A DNA stretch of 64,000 bases from assembly GCF_000346465.2 (NCBI RefSeq), contig NC_034012.1:3485488-3549487 (forward strand), in the 5' to 3' direction. Each line of letters starts with the position of its first letter. The stretch's first letter is position 1. A model generated the notes under the pieces. That model was not told the origin of the DNA. It searched no databases and worked only from the letters and a program-made list of their open reading frames with translations. This stretch comes from Prunus persica (Eukaryota; Streptophyta; Magnoliopsida; Rosales; Rosaceae). Position numbers and translations under genes: made by a program. Positions 1 through 12,098 of the stretch are shown here, in pieces.

Positions 1-111
1 TAAGAAATGTTCTCTCATCAAATTGTCGAACAATATAAGATGTCACCATGAAAAATGTTTTAGATGAACCTAAATGCACAAAAAATGAATGGAATGGGGA
101 GAAAGACTAAC

Positions 112-1077
112 CCTTAGTTGCTGACTGTAATCTTGGATAAGAGAAGTAGCATATTCCTCGGTAGTAAATTGGTTGCCGGTGGAGTAAAATTGTGGCATGA
201 AATAGTTGTTGAGGTAATCGTTGCTGCCTAACCCAACTGAGTATATGCATTTGCCCAGATAATTTGCAGCTTGGTCCTCATCGCCAAGTAAGTTTACAAC
301 TTGGGACACTACGTTCTGGTAATTCTTTACCTGACCACTAAATGTAATCCGGCCTCCCTGCAACATTCAAAAACATGATTAGAATATAATTAACATTATA
401 AACACATGCATAATTATGTTTTAGTGAATATATGTGTCATGAAAAAAGTTGTAATTACCAATTGACGTCCAGTTTCCTCTCTAATCCCAGCAGCTGCAGA
501 TGCAAAGTTTACTCCTTTGAGTATGTCTTGGCCTCTAGCAGTTGCATAGGGTGGAATATAATCATCAAAACCCAAAAGCTCAGCTGCAGATAATTTGAAG
601 GACACTTGATCATCAGTACATATATCATATAGAGTTATGCTGAATTTTAATGTTTTGGTTTTTTACTTTTTACACAAGCAGTTTTCTTTTCCTGGTCATG
701 AATTATGTGACCATGTAGTTTATTTTTGGGATTTCTGGGTTTTTTAGAAAGCAACAGATGAAAGGCTCAGAGAAATAAATTTCACTCTTTAATGTCATAA
801 ATGAGGAAGGCAGATGGGTTGAGAACTACTGTAGCATTCTTTATTGTTATTTTAATTTTCAACGAAATGAATAGGAGAGGCATGGTACTTTAACAAATGG
901 TCCCTCAGAATGCAGATGATAATCATAAAGGCTGCATGTATCCAAAATCCATGACACACAGAGAAGTCTTAGTTTCAAAATTCCATTACCAAAACGCTTA
1001 GCTACTTCCTAGAGCATGATTAGATGAGGAAACTAAAGAGATTAAGTGATCATTAACAAGTTAGCAGAAAATGATAT

Positions 1078-1117
<40 letters not shown>

Positions 1118-1373
1118 GTGGGAGCTCACCAACAACATCAACAGTGGTTTTGCCGTTGGAAAATCTTCCAGTAGGTCCACCAAAGTCGATCCCATAAGGC
1201 AAATAATCAGCTCTGGCCAAGGACTGAAGCTGGTTATTATTGCCATTATCGACCAAGGAGTCTCCAAATATGAAGTAGCAAGGCACTTGTGGTGCAGCTC
1301 TAACCCCAATATTGCACCACAAGTTCAACGCCAAAACCACAACCACACACACCGCCCACATTTTGTTCACCAT
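112..1373 (-). CDS. GDSL esterase/lipase, partial (3' end off window)
   Basis: Secreted SGNH-hydrolase (GDSL family) that cleaves ester bonds in lipids or cell-wall/cuticle substrates; the exact substrate cannot be told. Exons on the minus strand are 1373-1130, 583-459 and 357-112, and all three junctions keep phase with GT-AG borders. The protein starts with a hydrophobic signal peptide (about residues 1-26), followed by block I with FGDSLVDNGNNN (nucleophile Ser), a block II region NFASAAAGI after the GFDDYIPPYA segment, and block III GSNDY carrying the oxyanion Gly/Asn. The Asp-His block V lies beyond base 1, so the gene is cut by the window and about 190 residues are visible. The upstream ATG at 1373 is the only one preceding the signal peptide. 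Intron 1 begins with a pure AG repeat 14 bases after the donor. Family assignment is firm; the paralogue is not identified. Confidence 0.93.
1082..1114. repeat. (GA)n microsatellite in GDSL intron 1
   Basis: Uninterrupted GA repeat of about 33 bases. On the gene strand it lies just inside the 5' splice site of intron 1, so length variation would change the donor-proximal intron sequence. Confidence 0.95.
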
Positions 1374-1483
1374 TGGCCCAAATTTAGCAATAAAAACTTA
1401 AAGATAGCAAGCAATGAAAATGACCAAGAAGATGGAAAGGTAGATATGATGTGCGTGTGAGGAACTTAAAAGCAAGGTGCATG

Positions 1484-1494
1484 AGAATATATAA
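1484..1494 (-). promoter_or_regulatory. Probable TATA box of the GDSL gene
   Basis: On the minus strand a TATATATT-like motif lies about 115 bases before the ATG at 1373, a plausible TATA position if the 5' leader is about 80 bases. Position and sequence only; no transcript evidence. Confidence 0.35.
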
Positions 1495-1499
1495 TAGTG

Positions 1500-2210
1500 G
1501 GAGGCCAGCCAAAGCAAATGAGATTGGATATGTCGACATAGCTTTTACAGTTGAGAGAGTTAGTTCGATGCATTAATTTCACGCGGATATAATGTGAGAC
1601 TGTCTATGGCAAAGGCCAGCTCTGACACCTCTCTCTCTCTCTCTCCTCTCTGCTCTCTGCTCTGAATTCTCATAAGTTTTTGAATTCCAATAACTTATTG
1701 CTCTTGCATTTCATCACAGTGTTGTAACTAATCTCAATGACATCCAATCTGTAATTAATCAGGAAGGCACCACTGGCTTTCCATGCAAATTTGTGTAGTT
1801 CCTAGGACCCTAGCTAAATTTAGACACCATTGGCTTCTAGTTAGGTTTGTTCTCTAACCTATTTTTACCAAAGGTGAAGGTGAGCCATTGACGACAGAAA
1901 TTGGAGACCAATTTGGACGTTGAAAGGGACCACCATATATGTTCATCAATGATAAATAATTAATGTTTAATCCTAAATGAGTATGTAACTAATTATATGT
2001 GCAGCGCCCTGGCATTCAAATTAGAGTATCTCTTCCGTAATTTAGATATAATTTAGAGTAATTTAGACTGTAATTTGTATCAAAGAAATTAATTCGATGT
2101 GCACAGTCAATCTTCTCTAGAGCTCTGTGGCCCCTCTGAGACAGTCTTTCTGTCCATCGTTTACTTTGGCTCAACACCAATTAGTGCATTACAGAGCTGA
2201 TGAAGCAAAC

Positions 2211-2260
<50 letters not shown>

Positions 2261-3955
2261 ATGTATTATGATCTTTGAAAAAGGGTCATGGGGAACAGAT
2301 CATTTCAAGGGCTGAGATTCAAGACTACAGTGACATAATTGAATGGTGTGCAGAGAGCAAAGAAGCTGTCGAGCAATGACATTGGTGTTGAACATGTTAT
2401 ACAAAAATGTACCAACCCACATGCCATTTAATGTGGGAGGGTGGCCAAATTAAATGTTTTTTGGGGGGGACCAAGTCATTGCATACCGTGTAAAGAAAAA
2501 AGCCTTTACCACCATCTCCCTATAACATGATCAAGAAGAAATAAGAAACGCAGTTGGTAAGAAAGGATGTCTCTGCTAGCTAAGTTGTCATTGACTTATG
2601 GCGTCGGTGGTTTCCATTTCATGCGGAGGAGAAGACAAACAAATGAACAATGTAGTGAAGGCCAACTACAAAAGAAGCAAACCCAGCTACTCAAAACGTG
2701 AGGAGCAGTATGAATCTAACTTCTTTTTTTGGCCAAAACAGTAAACACCTAACTACAAATAAGCCGAGTAACCCCAAAACAAGTCTGTCAAATTTTTCCT
2801 TTTTAAAATTTGAACCCATAAAAGAGAAGCAAACCATAGTGAAATTTGAAAGGGGTATTCATGATGCAGATACCGTGAGTCAACTGGAGTCTGGACACGT
2901 TTTTCTGGTCAACTTGAAGGGGGTGTTGAGTCAAACCTTTTTAAGCTCTTTTTTTTTTGGGTTTTAAAGTCAACCTTTTTAAGTTGACTCAGAAGGGAAA
3001 GAAAGGTGGCATAAGTTGAAAACCCTCACCTCCATTGAAACCAACTATTTTTATCATGATTTTTCTCATCAATCCACAATGGTCCCGGAGCAGTTGGGCA
3101 TATATAGGTGTGCACCGCAAATCAGTCAAAGACATTATAATTCTGCTTTAATATAGGGCCTAAAAAAAAGAAAAGAAAGATAGAACTTGTATGATCGCTT
3201 TATCTTTTCAGCAAATTCATTCATTCTATAGTGAATCAAAGCCGAGGCATTGCATCTCTTTTTGGAACAATGCCTCGTGCGATTTAGGCGAAAGATATTG
3301 TCAAGTTGGGAGTTTGGTTGTGGATTTGTGTAAGTCAAAAAATTTGTCTATTTCTTGTTATTGTAAGTATGAATTACTGTTTGTTTAACACATTTTGTTA
3401 TTCTAAAACTTGCTTGTAGCTTGGGACAAATAGCTAAATCTTGAAATAGTAAACAAGAGATCAGAATTTGAATGAGAGCAGCACCAGTCCAAGACCTCAT
3501 TTCATTGCTAAAACTTAATACATCAAATGGAACTATGGGCCAATCTCAGAAGGGATAAGATGAGGAAATGATAGCATTAAAAATCACGTGATATTTAGCA
3601 CTAAGAGAAGAGTTTTTGGTCGAAAGGAGTGACACAATTGAAGAAAGGTGGTTGAGGTAGGCATTACTTAGCTCATCATCACTATCAAATATTTGTCTTG
3701 AAAGACTTGAATTTCATCACCCACCACATGACCTATTTATGAGCAACACTGTGTATGGGTCTCTATTCACCTATTAAGGCCAGGATATGTCCAGCACAAT
3801 CAACTCAACTGTCTCCTTCAAATCTTCTATTGATTACCAAAAGATAGGTTTTTGGGAAGCCTGGGTCCAGAGGCACTCACACTGTCTCATCATATGTTGG
3901 CTATGCTTGCTACGCCAGGATTGATAAGCACTGCTAAACTCTCCATATCTAAAAG
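1500..3955. other. Intergenic region, GDSL promoter side
   Basis: No gene could be supported. It holds a CT-rich stretch near 1629-1650, a (GA)n repeat at 2215-2258 and AT-rich DNA. Short open frames here run through repeats or lack any recognisable protein. Confidence 0.6.
2215..2258. repeat. (GA)n microsatellite
   Basis: Pure GA repeat of about 44 bases in intergenic DNA between the GDSL gene and the SINE. Confidence 0.95.
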
Positions 3956-4117
3956 TGAAAACACATGTCAATGGGATCTAGCCCAATGAAAAAGGGTCTT
4001 AACTTGCAGATCAGAGGTCTCATGTTTGAATGGCATCATAGTTGTGCGTGTGTGAGTACTTTAAACTATCGCTTGTACTTAAAAACAAAAATAAAAACAA
4101 AAAAAATGAAAACACAT
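3956..4117 (+). mobile_element. tRNA-derived SINE with 11-bp target duplications
   Basis: The element body is 3967-4106. It is flanked by the perfect 11-base direct repeat TGAAAACACAT at 3956-3966 and 4107-4117. Near the 5' end is an A-box-like TAGCCCAATGA (3979-3989); about 45 bases on is a B-box-like GTTTGAATG (4024-4032), the spacing of an internal RNA polymerase III promoter. The 3' end is an A-rich tail broken by single C and T bases (from about 4080). Box order, tail and target duplications together define a plus-strand SINE of about 140 bases inserted by LINE-type retrotransposition. The exact duplications suggest it is fairly young. The family name is not known to me. Confidence 0.82.
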
Positions 4118-4376
4118 AGTGCCTACCTGGCTTGTATTTTTTCAGGAAGCACTTGAATTCTTATTAATAAATAAGTTTATAGCAAAAAGGCTTCTGATTA
4201 GATGAGTGAAAGCTGTAAATAAAGGAATATTCAAGCAAATCCTATATAGTTATTATATATATGAATTGCAAAACTACCAAATTTAACCATAGGGCTCTTA
4301 ATATCATGCAATTCCTAGATAGTGATTATCTTTAATAACCCTCCTGATCCGACGTGACAAAAGAAGTTCAGATACT

Positions 4377-7300
4377 TCATGTTCTTCTAAGGTTTCTCCT
4401 CCGTTGCCTAATAACATCATCAAGGCGCTTCTTTCGTTGCCTGTTTATCTGAATGAAGAAACATCCAAGAATCAGATATCCAGGACAAAATATTATCTAT
4501 TGCATTTACAAGATCAAACAAAGAGGTAGCTTCTGGAGTTCTAAAGAAACATAAAACTTCTAAAAATTAATGGCAAGTGAGACACAATTTTCTATTAAAG
4601 AAAACACAGCATTTGAATTCACACATAACTCTTGTTCAAGCCGGGAATTCAAATCTCAAAACAGGGGTTCACAATGGAATCAAACCAAACATAAGTTTTC
4701 CGATCTGTTTTCGAACGGCTTGTTTGACCTGTTTAATTATTAATGTCACACTTGAGAGACCAATAAATGTTGCATGATAGCACTAACAAACTTACCCTAA
4801 TGCTTTCAATACTCCCCCTGAACCGACGTGACCATTCAATTTCAGACATAATTCTGTTATCCTCCTCAACTTGCTCATAATCATGATCAGATTCTTCCCT
4901 ATCAGCGCTCAGATTATCTATATTCGAGATAGATGATGAATCTGTGACACCCTCAAGTTCCATAATTAATTCATGATGATGCTGCTTCTCATGAGCCTTC
5001 ATCTGCATGCATCACGCCAGAATCTAGTTAACATCAATCAAGGACAAGTAATGCTGTCATATGATCACATCATAAAATAAAATAGCAGAAATTTAAAACC
5101 TGCCTACCTTCTTCCGCTTTTCCCTTGCAGCTTCTGCTTCTGCTTCTGCTGGGTTAATAACACCTTCGGTCTCGAAAGAGTCATTGTCAACAAAAGGTGA
5201 CAAGTGTGGAGGAGGATCCCTGTTAAAAAGAGCACTAAATCAATCATCTTACAAGTCATGAACTTTTATTAGCCAATTATAGAAATGAAAAACACAGCTA
5301 GGAAAGGAAGCACACCATAGAAAATGAGTCTTATAACCAGTCATTTCATCATGGTGCAAGGCAGATAGATTAACAACACATGCAAATAAGAAAAATTGTC
5401 CTTCATGATTACCTTCCCACCAAATAATCCCCAGTTGGTAAAATGATCCGAGCATTTACACAATCATAAACCCACTGTGGGTGAACATATTCTCTACCAC
5501 AGATCTTCCCATCCTGCCTTGGCCTGTCAATAATCTGCAGAACACACAAGCAGTCTAGCTGTCAGAATTGTTATACTAAAGACCCATTTTGGTTTTTTCT
5601 TTTTTCTTTTTTGGCAAGAGACATTACATACATGTTGTCCGAGTGTGATGTCTTAACAAATCAATGACTCGGCATAAAGATAATGTAGCAGAATACCTGA
5701 TGGGTGATGCTGTCATCATCTTCCTCAAAGGGAGCCCCATCTCCTTGCCAGGAAACAATTCCACCGAAAGCAGGTATGACAAAAAGCAGAGAATCTCTGT
5801 AAACCTGAACATAGATAAATTACACGCACAAGTTATTCTACTGCCGATCAACTAAAAGAAAGAAATAGCATTAGAAAATTGAGTGACACATATTAAAGGT
5901 AAGAAAATAAGTTTCAAAAAAGAAAAAAAAAATTAAGATTCTGAAATCTCTGATGTAAGACTTTAGGACTTACCTCACGGTTCAAGAAAAATTTCATATC
6001 TTTGAAGAATTTCTTGCACTCCCTCGTATTATTATCCTCTTCATCCTCACCTGGAACATCCTCCACAAGGTGCATCAATGCACCAGGTTCATTTGAGGAG
6101 AGTTGATGCTGCAGTTGGGCAAGTCTTGGTTCAGACTCATCCACCAAAGGCCCAATCTGCTGGCTCTCAACTTTCCCAGATCCAGACAAACTTGAATCTT
6201 GGCGATCCCACGCAGAGGATCGAGAGTTTGCATCGAAATACCTTGATAGAGCATAATGATCTACAATCAAACTAAATCATACTCATGCTCCATTAACACA
6301 CAAAAGATCCACAACTCAACATGGCCAAGAGAGAAGATAAGGACCTCGTAGCTTCTCTTAAGCAACTAGTAAAAATGAATTGCATACCTGCTGCTAAAGC
6401 TTCCAATCGAGGATCAAGAATGGGTGGATACTTCACATTTATTGAATGATATAAATGACAATTCGCAAAGGCAAGAAGAGCCTGCACCGAGTGAGCAAAA
6501 ACTTCTTATAAGAAAAGGAAAGAAGAAGCTTGATGAATATTACAACTCGTGTATGATCAAGATGATCAAGTAATCGGTTCATTGGAAGGAAAGCAAAAGA
6601 AGAAGCTTAATGGATACCAACTAACATTTACGGCTAGCACATATACGGATTGAAGAAAAAACTAAAATAGAGGAATAAAAGAATGAAACCTCGTAAAACT
6701 CCAAAAAGTTTAGCATGATATTGAAGTCATCATCATCCGTCACAACTTGCTGCAAAGGGTGAGGAGCCAACCATGTGACCTTTTGCCCTTTAACCTCGGC
6801 CTGCACAGACAAAAAACACAACGCTACCGTATAAATCCTCCTTACCCGACTAAGGAAAGATGCCACAGTTAAACATTTAAAGAAGCAGTGATATATACAG
6901 TATGCTACTGCACCTGATAATATATGCCTTTAACAGATACAAAGACTTTACGCAATCTATGCGTACGAGATATGTAAGCCTGCCATTCATGAGCCAACCT
7001 GGAAAAAAAAAAAAATTAAAGCAACAAAAGGCCTAAGATAATCAGACTCGGAAACATGAAATGGTGCATGGAATGATGCAGTTCAACATAATTGTTATTT
7101 CATATGCTCCAACTCCAGCCTCACCTCCGACAGTTATGGATGCGTTTCACTTCAATACAGCCCTCAATAGCAGGTAAGGCGGCAAAGAGGTGAACCATTG
7201 TGAGACAGTCATCCAAATCTCTAAGAGCATCAAGGAATTTCGGATACCTGCAATTTCATGGAACATAACAATTACATACAATGAGAGAGAGAGAGAGAGA

Positions 7301-8053
7301 GAAACAAAATCAGCATACTTTTTATTTATTTTGAATAAGAATAATTAAAAGTTAACCTCTGCAAAACAATTTTGTCTAATTTGTAAGCAGGACTTCTTTG
7401 TCTGAGAAGAGTAGCACGATCCGGGTTCTTCTTGGCCTCGGCTTTCTTTACTTTGTGTTGATAAGCCCTGATCTCTCTCAAGCGCTCGAGTAATGGTTCA
7501 TGTTGGATGTATGAAACATCCTTTAAGTGATAATAAGTATGGTGATTTCCTTTCACCTTCTTCTTTGGCTCCCGAGGGAATATCCCCTTCAGAATACATA
7601 CTTTCCTAAAATTTGCATGCATAGCCATAAAAATAATCACGAAATACTATTGCGTAATATGTACAAGACCGGAAAATTATTTTCTTTTTGATTTCCAACA
7701 AACATGCGGAAGTTACATATAAACTCATATGAGAGTGAATAAATATACGAATTACAAGTTTAATATGTCCATGATCTGAAGGTAGGTATATATGGGGAAG
7801 GGAAGATGGAGAGAAAGAAATACAGACCTGAAGAGAGGTAGACTGACTTGAAGTTGCTTGATGGCTTTTGACCTGGTGATGAACCTTGCAGCATTACCTT
7901 CGTTTTTCTTGCCCTGAAAGAAGATAAGAAAAAAAAAAAATTAACCAGCTGCGTGCGTGCGTCTGAGTGTTAGTGAATAGTGATTGATGATATAGCCGAA
8001 CAACTTATCGAAGAGACTTTAGAACTTACGGGAGGCCTGTAGTGCTTCACCAT
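4377..8053 (-). CDS. PES: Pescadillo homologue (ribosome biogenesis, PeBoW complex)
   Basis: Nucleolar factor that, with BOP1 and WDR12, is needed for maturation of the large ribosomal subunit rRNA. Thirteen coding exons on the minus strand: 8053-8030, 7913-7828, 7605-7357, 7247-7125, 6998-6914, 6800-6690, 6481-6388, 6260-5974, 5804-5697, 5534-5413, 5219-5108, 5002-4796 and 4448-4377. All junctions keep phase, giving 559 residues, close to the roughly 590 of the Arabidopsis protein. The N-terminus MVKHYRPP continues into the Pescadillo domain, whose middle part is rich in basic and aromatic residues. A BRCT domain follows at about residues 340-435 (VYRDSLLF, then [17 protein letters not shown]). 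After it come an Ala/Glu coiled-coil-like segment, an acidic stretch and a strongly basic tail ([18 protein letters not shown]), a likely nucleolar signal. A telo box and a site II motif lie just upstream of the start. Confidence 0.96.
7283..7302. repeat. (GA)n microsatellite in PES intron 3
   Basis: About ten GA units inside the intron between the third and fourth coding exons of the Pescadillo gene. Confidence 0.9.
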
Positions 8054-8074
8054 GGCTAGCTGTGGAAGGAAACT

Positions 8075-8076
<2 letters not shown>

Positions 8077-8105
<29 letters not shown>
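8077..8105. repeat. (GA)n tract in the PES 5' leader
   Basis: GA repeat of about 29 bases; on the gene strand it is a CT tract 24-52 bases before the ATG. CT-rich leaders are common in plant genes for the translation machinery. Confidence 0.9.
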
Positions 8106-8107
<2 letters not shown>

Positions 8108-8114
8108 AGGGTTT
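8106..8114 (-). promoter_or_regulatory. Telo box (AAACCCTAA) upstream of PES
   Basis: The minus strand reads AAACCCTAA, the plant telo-box element typical of ribosome-biogenesis genes, 53 bases before the Pescadillo ATG. It is bordered by the CT tract and a 35-bp duplication. A site II motif (GGCCCA on the plus strand, 8218-8223) lies a further 100 bases upstream; the two often occur together in this gene class. Confidence 0.6.
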
Positions 8115-8177
8115 TAAGCGGAGGGGAGCGGGCCGGGTCTTCAGGGTTTTAAGCGGAGGGAAGCGGGCCGGGTCTTC
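8108..8177. repeat. 35-bp tandem duplication in the PES promoter
   Basis: Two adjacent 35-base units, 8108-8142 and 8143-8177, differ at one base. Both are unusually GC-rich for the region and contain GCGGGCCGGGTCTTC. The first unit overlaps the telo box; the second copy has AGGGTTTT too but lacks the preceding TT, so the full telo box is not duplicated. Confidence 0.92.
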
Positions 8178-8223
8178 TTGGTACGCAAGTTAACATTCGC
8201 TTGCTTTGTTGGTTATTGGCCCA

Positions 8224-9394
8224 ATTGTGCGGAGTTTTTTTTTTTTTTGGGGTCAAAAATTGTGCGGAGCTTAATCATAGTATTTTAGCATGAACTTGAG
8301 CTTCCGTTAGTATGGCTCAGACTGAACATTAATAAATGGCAGGCACAATTCTACTCGAGTGGAATTTTGGATATATGGCAGACTGAAATTTTTTTTTTGT
8401 CCAAAGTGAGGGTGGGGGGGGGGGGAGGAAATTCAAATACACAGGTATCATGGAAGCTTGAACTTATAACCACTTAGAAGCACACCAAAGGCATGAGCCA
8501 ATCCAACTAACACCGCATTGATGCTCAGACTAAACATTAGTTTTCATTAAAAAATTCATTTTTCCTTTCTATGGCTTGCCAGCAGTCTTTTGCTTCATTG
8601 CTTACCTTGTTGGGTGCTTAAAGAGAGGAACTTGACTGTACAGTGCTGTCAAATTTGATTACCGTAATGATCACCTCTGCTTTGTGTTTATGTTACTGTA
8701 TTTACGGCCTTAGTTTGATTCTGGCCTTCACCTTTCACAGATAAGTTATAAGCTGGCAAAAATTGCAGCTGCTGGATCTCATTAATCAATTCTTTTTTGG
8801 CCTTTTCCAGTACTCTGCAGAGTAAGCTTGTCTGTTGATAATGAAGTTGGGGCCCAAACTATCCACAAAATTTTCATTTATGCCAAGATTTGAACAAGAA
8901 GAAAGAAAACAAATGGATTTCAAATACACTACATCTAGTTATTTCAAACACGTTCAATCTTATTTTGTTCTTGTTTTTTCAATAGCAAATTTACCATTTT
9001 TGTCAAATTCATCCATCCAAATGTAACATAAGATTAAGTGGGGTGAGCAAGTACACTGTCCAAAAAATGTGTACTTTTTTTTAACACAGAAACGAAAGTT
9101 ACAAAGCAAAACCTCTAAGTCAAGAAAGCCCGAAGAGGTCAAATTAGAAGGGAGATACAACTAAGAGGGTAAAAAAATGTGTTAGTGATGTGATAAAAAA
9201 AAAATGATGAATTTTCCAAATGGAGATAACACTATAATTATTCATTATTTCTAAAATAAAGGAGCTTTTCATTTCAAGTTCATCAAACATACAAGAAGAA
9301 AATACAAATAACCCAACAGACAAAAAATTTAATGGTCTCGTTTTCTTTTCTGTGTAGTAAAAGGATTACAAATTACAAATTAACTACATATATG
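8224..9394. other. Intergenic region between PES and the 211-residue gene
   Basis: AT-rich sequence without a supportable gene. A poly-T tract (8391-8399), a G run (8413-8425) and a following stretch with phrases typical of decayed plant retroelements suggest an old insertion, but no borders can be defined. Confidence 0.5.
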
Positions 9395-10155
9395 TCATAA
9401 ATCTTGGTGCATAGTAGAGGAACCGTATTTTAATCCCAAATCCTTGAGAATTTGGATCAAACCTTTGAAATCATTGGTGCCCAATTCAAGAAAATCCTTC
9501 AACAGCTCCCCCTCCTCCACCTCGTTTTGCACTGCCTTCACCAATTCTCTCAACGTTCCCTGTCACGGTGTCACCGCAATCCCCAAACCCAAAATTAATT
9601 AAATCAGTCAATTAAATTAAAATAATTCATTATGAAAAAAAAGACGAGGAAAAAGTATTTGGTAATAAGTGAAACGGTGCGTACCGAGTGATAGAACACC
9701 GTGAGGAGCCTACGGAGTAGCGAATTTGAGACTCTGAGGACACTTCGGTAATTCTGTCCCACCCAAGCGGCTCTCTCCGAGTCCGATTCCTTTCGACCCA
9801 ACTCACCCAGCCACCTGAGCAATTCGTTCGCGTCCGAAACGGCACCGTATACCTCCGAATAGGGCAACTCCCTCCATGCGTAGTTCTTCATGTAGTCCCA
9901 GGCCGCCGACCACATGAACCCCCACCCGCCCACGAGCCCCCCTTCCAGCTTTGCCGCGACGAGCCTGGCCCGGTCAGCCCCCGAAACGTCGCCACGTGCC
10001 TCGCGGAGGTTGGCCACTCGCGTCATGAGCGAGTGGGAGAGGGAGAAGAGGGTTCGGTACTGCGAGTAGGCGAACGACTGTGATGGCTGCGCGGTTATCA
10101 GGAGGACGACGGTGAGGAAGAGAAGGGTTGGATGCGACGGTGTGGTTTTCTCCAT
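9395..10155 (-). CDS. Secreted plant protein of unknown function (211 aa)
   Basis: Two exons on the minus strand, 10155-9685 and 9559-9395, joined in phase 0 with GT-AG borders, encode 211 residues. Residues 1-28 form a clear signal peptide (hydrophobic LLFLTVVLLITA followed by a small-residue cleavage region). The mature part is mostly helical in character: SLMTRVANLREARGD, then a Gly/Trp-rich segment (GGLVGGWGFMWSAAWDY), then leucine-rich stretches toward the C-terminus. No cysteine pattern, catalytic motif or membrane anchor beyond the signal peptide is seen. The first exon is markedly GC-richer than its surroundings, as in many intron-poor plant genes. I do not recognise the family and assign no function. 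Confidence 0.82.
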
Positions 10156-12057
10156 GTTGGGTTGTTGAAGTTTCGGGGAGCAACTTGATCGATCGGTTGA
10201 GAATGTTGCGGACTCAGGATTTCAAGCTTGATGGGGTTAAATAAGCTTGGTTCACTTCTTGAATTAAGCCTTGAAGGTGAGTGCAAAGGTGCAATATAAG
10301 TTTAGTGACAAAGTCGACAACTCTAAGAAACAGTTAAACAATTTCTTCTACTTTTCTTTCTGTTTTTTCCATCGATTGTGTGCATTCTCTTTTTTCTCTT
10401 TTTTTTTTTCTTCCTATGTAGCTTTTCTATTCTCCCTTTATTCTCCACGTGCAAGGCAGTGCAAGCAAAGAATGCCTTAGAAAGGTAGAAAGGATATTCA
10501 TTTGGATGGCTGGGCTATAATATTTTTTTGGATTTTAAAAGCCACCTGGGCTGTAGGCCAAGTTAGCCAAACTATGTTCCATCCTTGGGACTTTGAATTC
10601 CGCTGTATCTGAAGTGGACGGAAGAGAACGAAGAAAGGCCGACAGGTCCCACCGGTGGTAGCCTGGACGGCCTAGGTACAATCTGAAGGGCGGGTTGTGG
10701 GCTGGTGATGAGCCCAAAGGAAAGTTACATTATTGGGCTTTGTGGAGATGGAAAGAAAAAGAAAAAGTAATTTTGATAGTAGATAACAAATTGAAGATAG
10801 CATAACTATTTTACATTATTCACAACAAAAATATTATGTGTGGTGTTAAGGCCATACTCATACTGGCACGTGGTGTTACTGCATTATCAAATTGACTTGA
10901 ATTTTAATTAGTAGGTGGTAAGTATGGTTACACTTTAAGAGAAAATATATAACATCACATTAACATTTCTGTACGTAGTGTTTTTATTTATTTATAGATG
11001 AACATTTACATACATAGTTTACTTTAATTGTTTTTAACCATTTATTTAACTATCATCACCGAAGAATTTCTCAAATTTTCACTCTCGACTAACGCGTGGT
11101 TTCAACCATTTATTTTTCTCTTAACTTGTAAATTCTCATTACGTTAGACAATGTTGCCATGTTGCCATGTTGGTATGGTTCACAACACAACCAACAGAAT
11201 ATGCGATATAGATCTGGACGAGGATATTCCCACCAACTTTTCCGTTCTATTTTTTTTGTGGTTGAGTTGATTTTTTTTGGAAATATCGTATTGATGATTC
11301 AAGTCCACAAAGTGAAGGGGATTAACTTGGTTGCCAATGAACTACTTTTGAAGTTGGATTGGATTATATATGTTGTGGTCCATATGGTAGAATTTTATGT
11401 TATAAATAATTTGGTTTTTTTAGAATTAATTGTTAATGAAAGGAGTTTGTAGCTCAAGTGATTTGGAGTAGTTGCGTAAAAATACTCCTATTTTAATATC
11501 GTTTATATAAATAAATAAATAAATGATCTTTAATAATTGTAAAGCTTTGAAAGCGATTGAAATTTGGACACTTAAAGACGATAATGACAATAATAATTTT
11601 TTTTATGTTGCTTTCGTCGGTTTTGTAATTTGTATAATAAGAACAAAAAGAATATCTAAAATCATTAGAGGCTAAAAGCTTATGGCTAAGGTTTTTTTTT
11701 GCACCCTAAGTACGCATTTATCTGTACTACCGCTAATTGAAAAGTTTATGATAATGACCTATTCACACGTGGAACTTGTGAGATTTGCTACCTGCATTCC
11801 GTGAACAGTGAAACCAGACCAAGGGTTTCAATCAAAAGAAAGATTTTAGAGGTTCTAATATTTTCTTGGAATATTATCGCTTGTATTTTAAAAAATTATA
11901 TTTAATTTACGTTTTTATGTTGTTATTTTATTTCAAAGAAATTTTGAAAAAAAGGAGGGGATGATGACTATTTTAGAGTACGATAACATCTTCCTTCATA
12001 TACTTTAAACTATTACCTTAATTTCTGCATTAAATCAAGAGAATAAATGTACCCAAA

Positions 12058-12098
<41 letters not shown>

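Noticed and set aside
1071..1460. 129-codon plus-strand frame starting with Arg-Glu repeats
   Set aside because: It runs through the GA repeat and the antisense of GDSL exon 1; no independent protein signal.
2127..2315. 62-codon frame with Arg-Glu repeat
   Set aside because: Created by the GA microsatellite.
3979..4032. A tRNA gene, because A-box and B-box-like motifs are present
   Set aside because: No cloverleaf or anticodon arm can be formed; A-rich tail and target duplications show a SINE.
8077..8177. A CRISPR-like or satellite array
   Set aside because: Only two 35-bp units next to a GA tract and no spacers; simple tandem duplication in a plant promoter.
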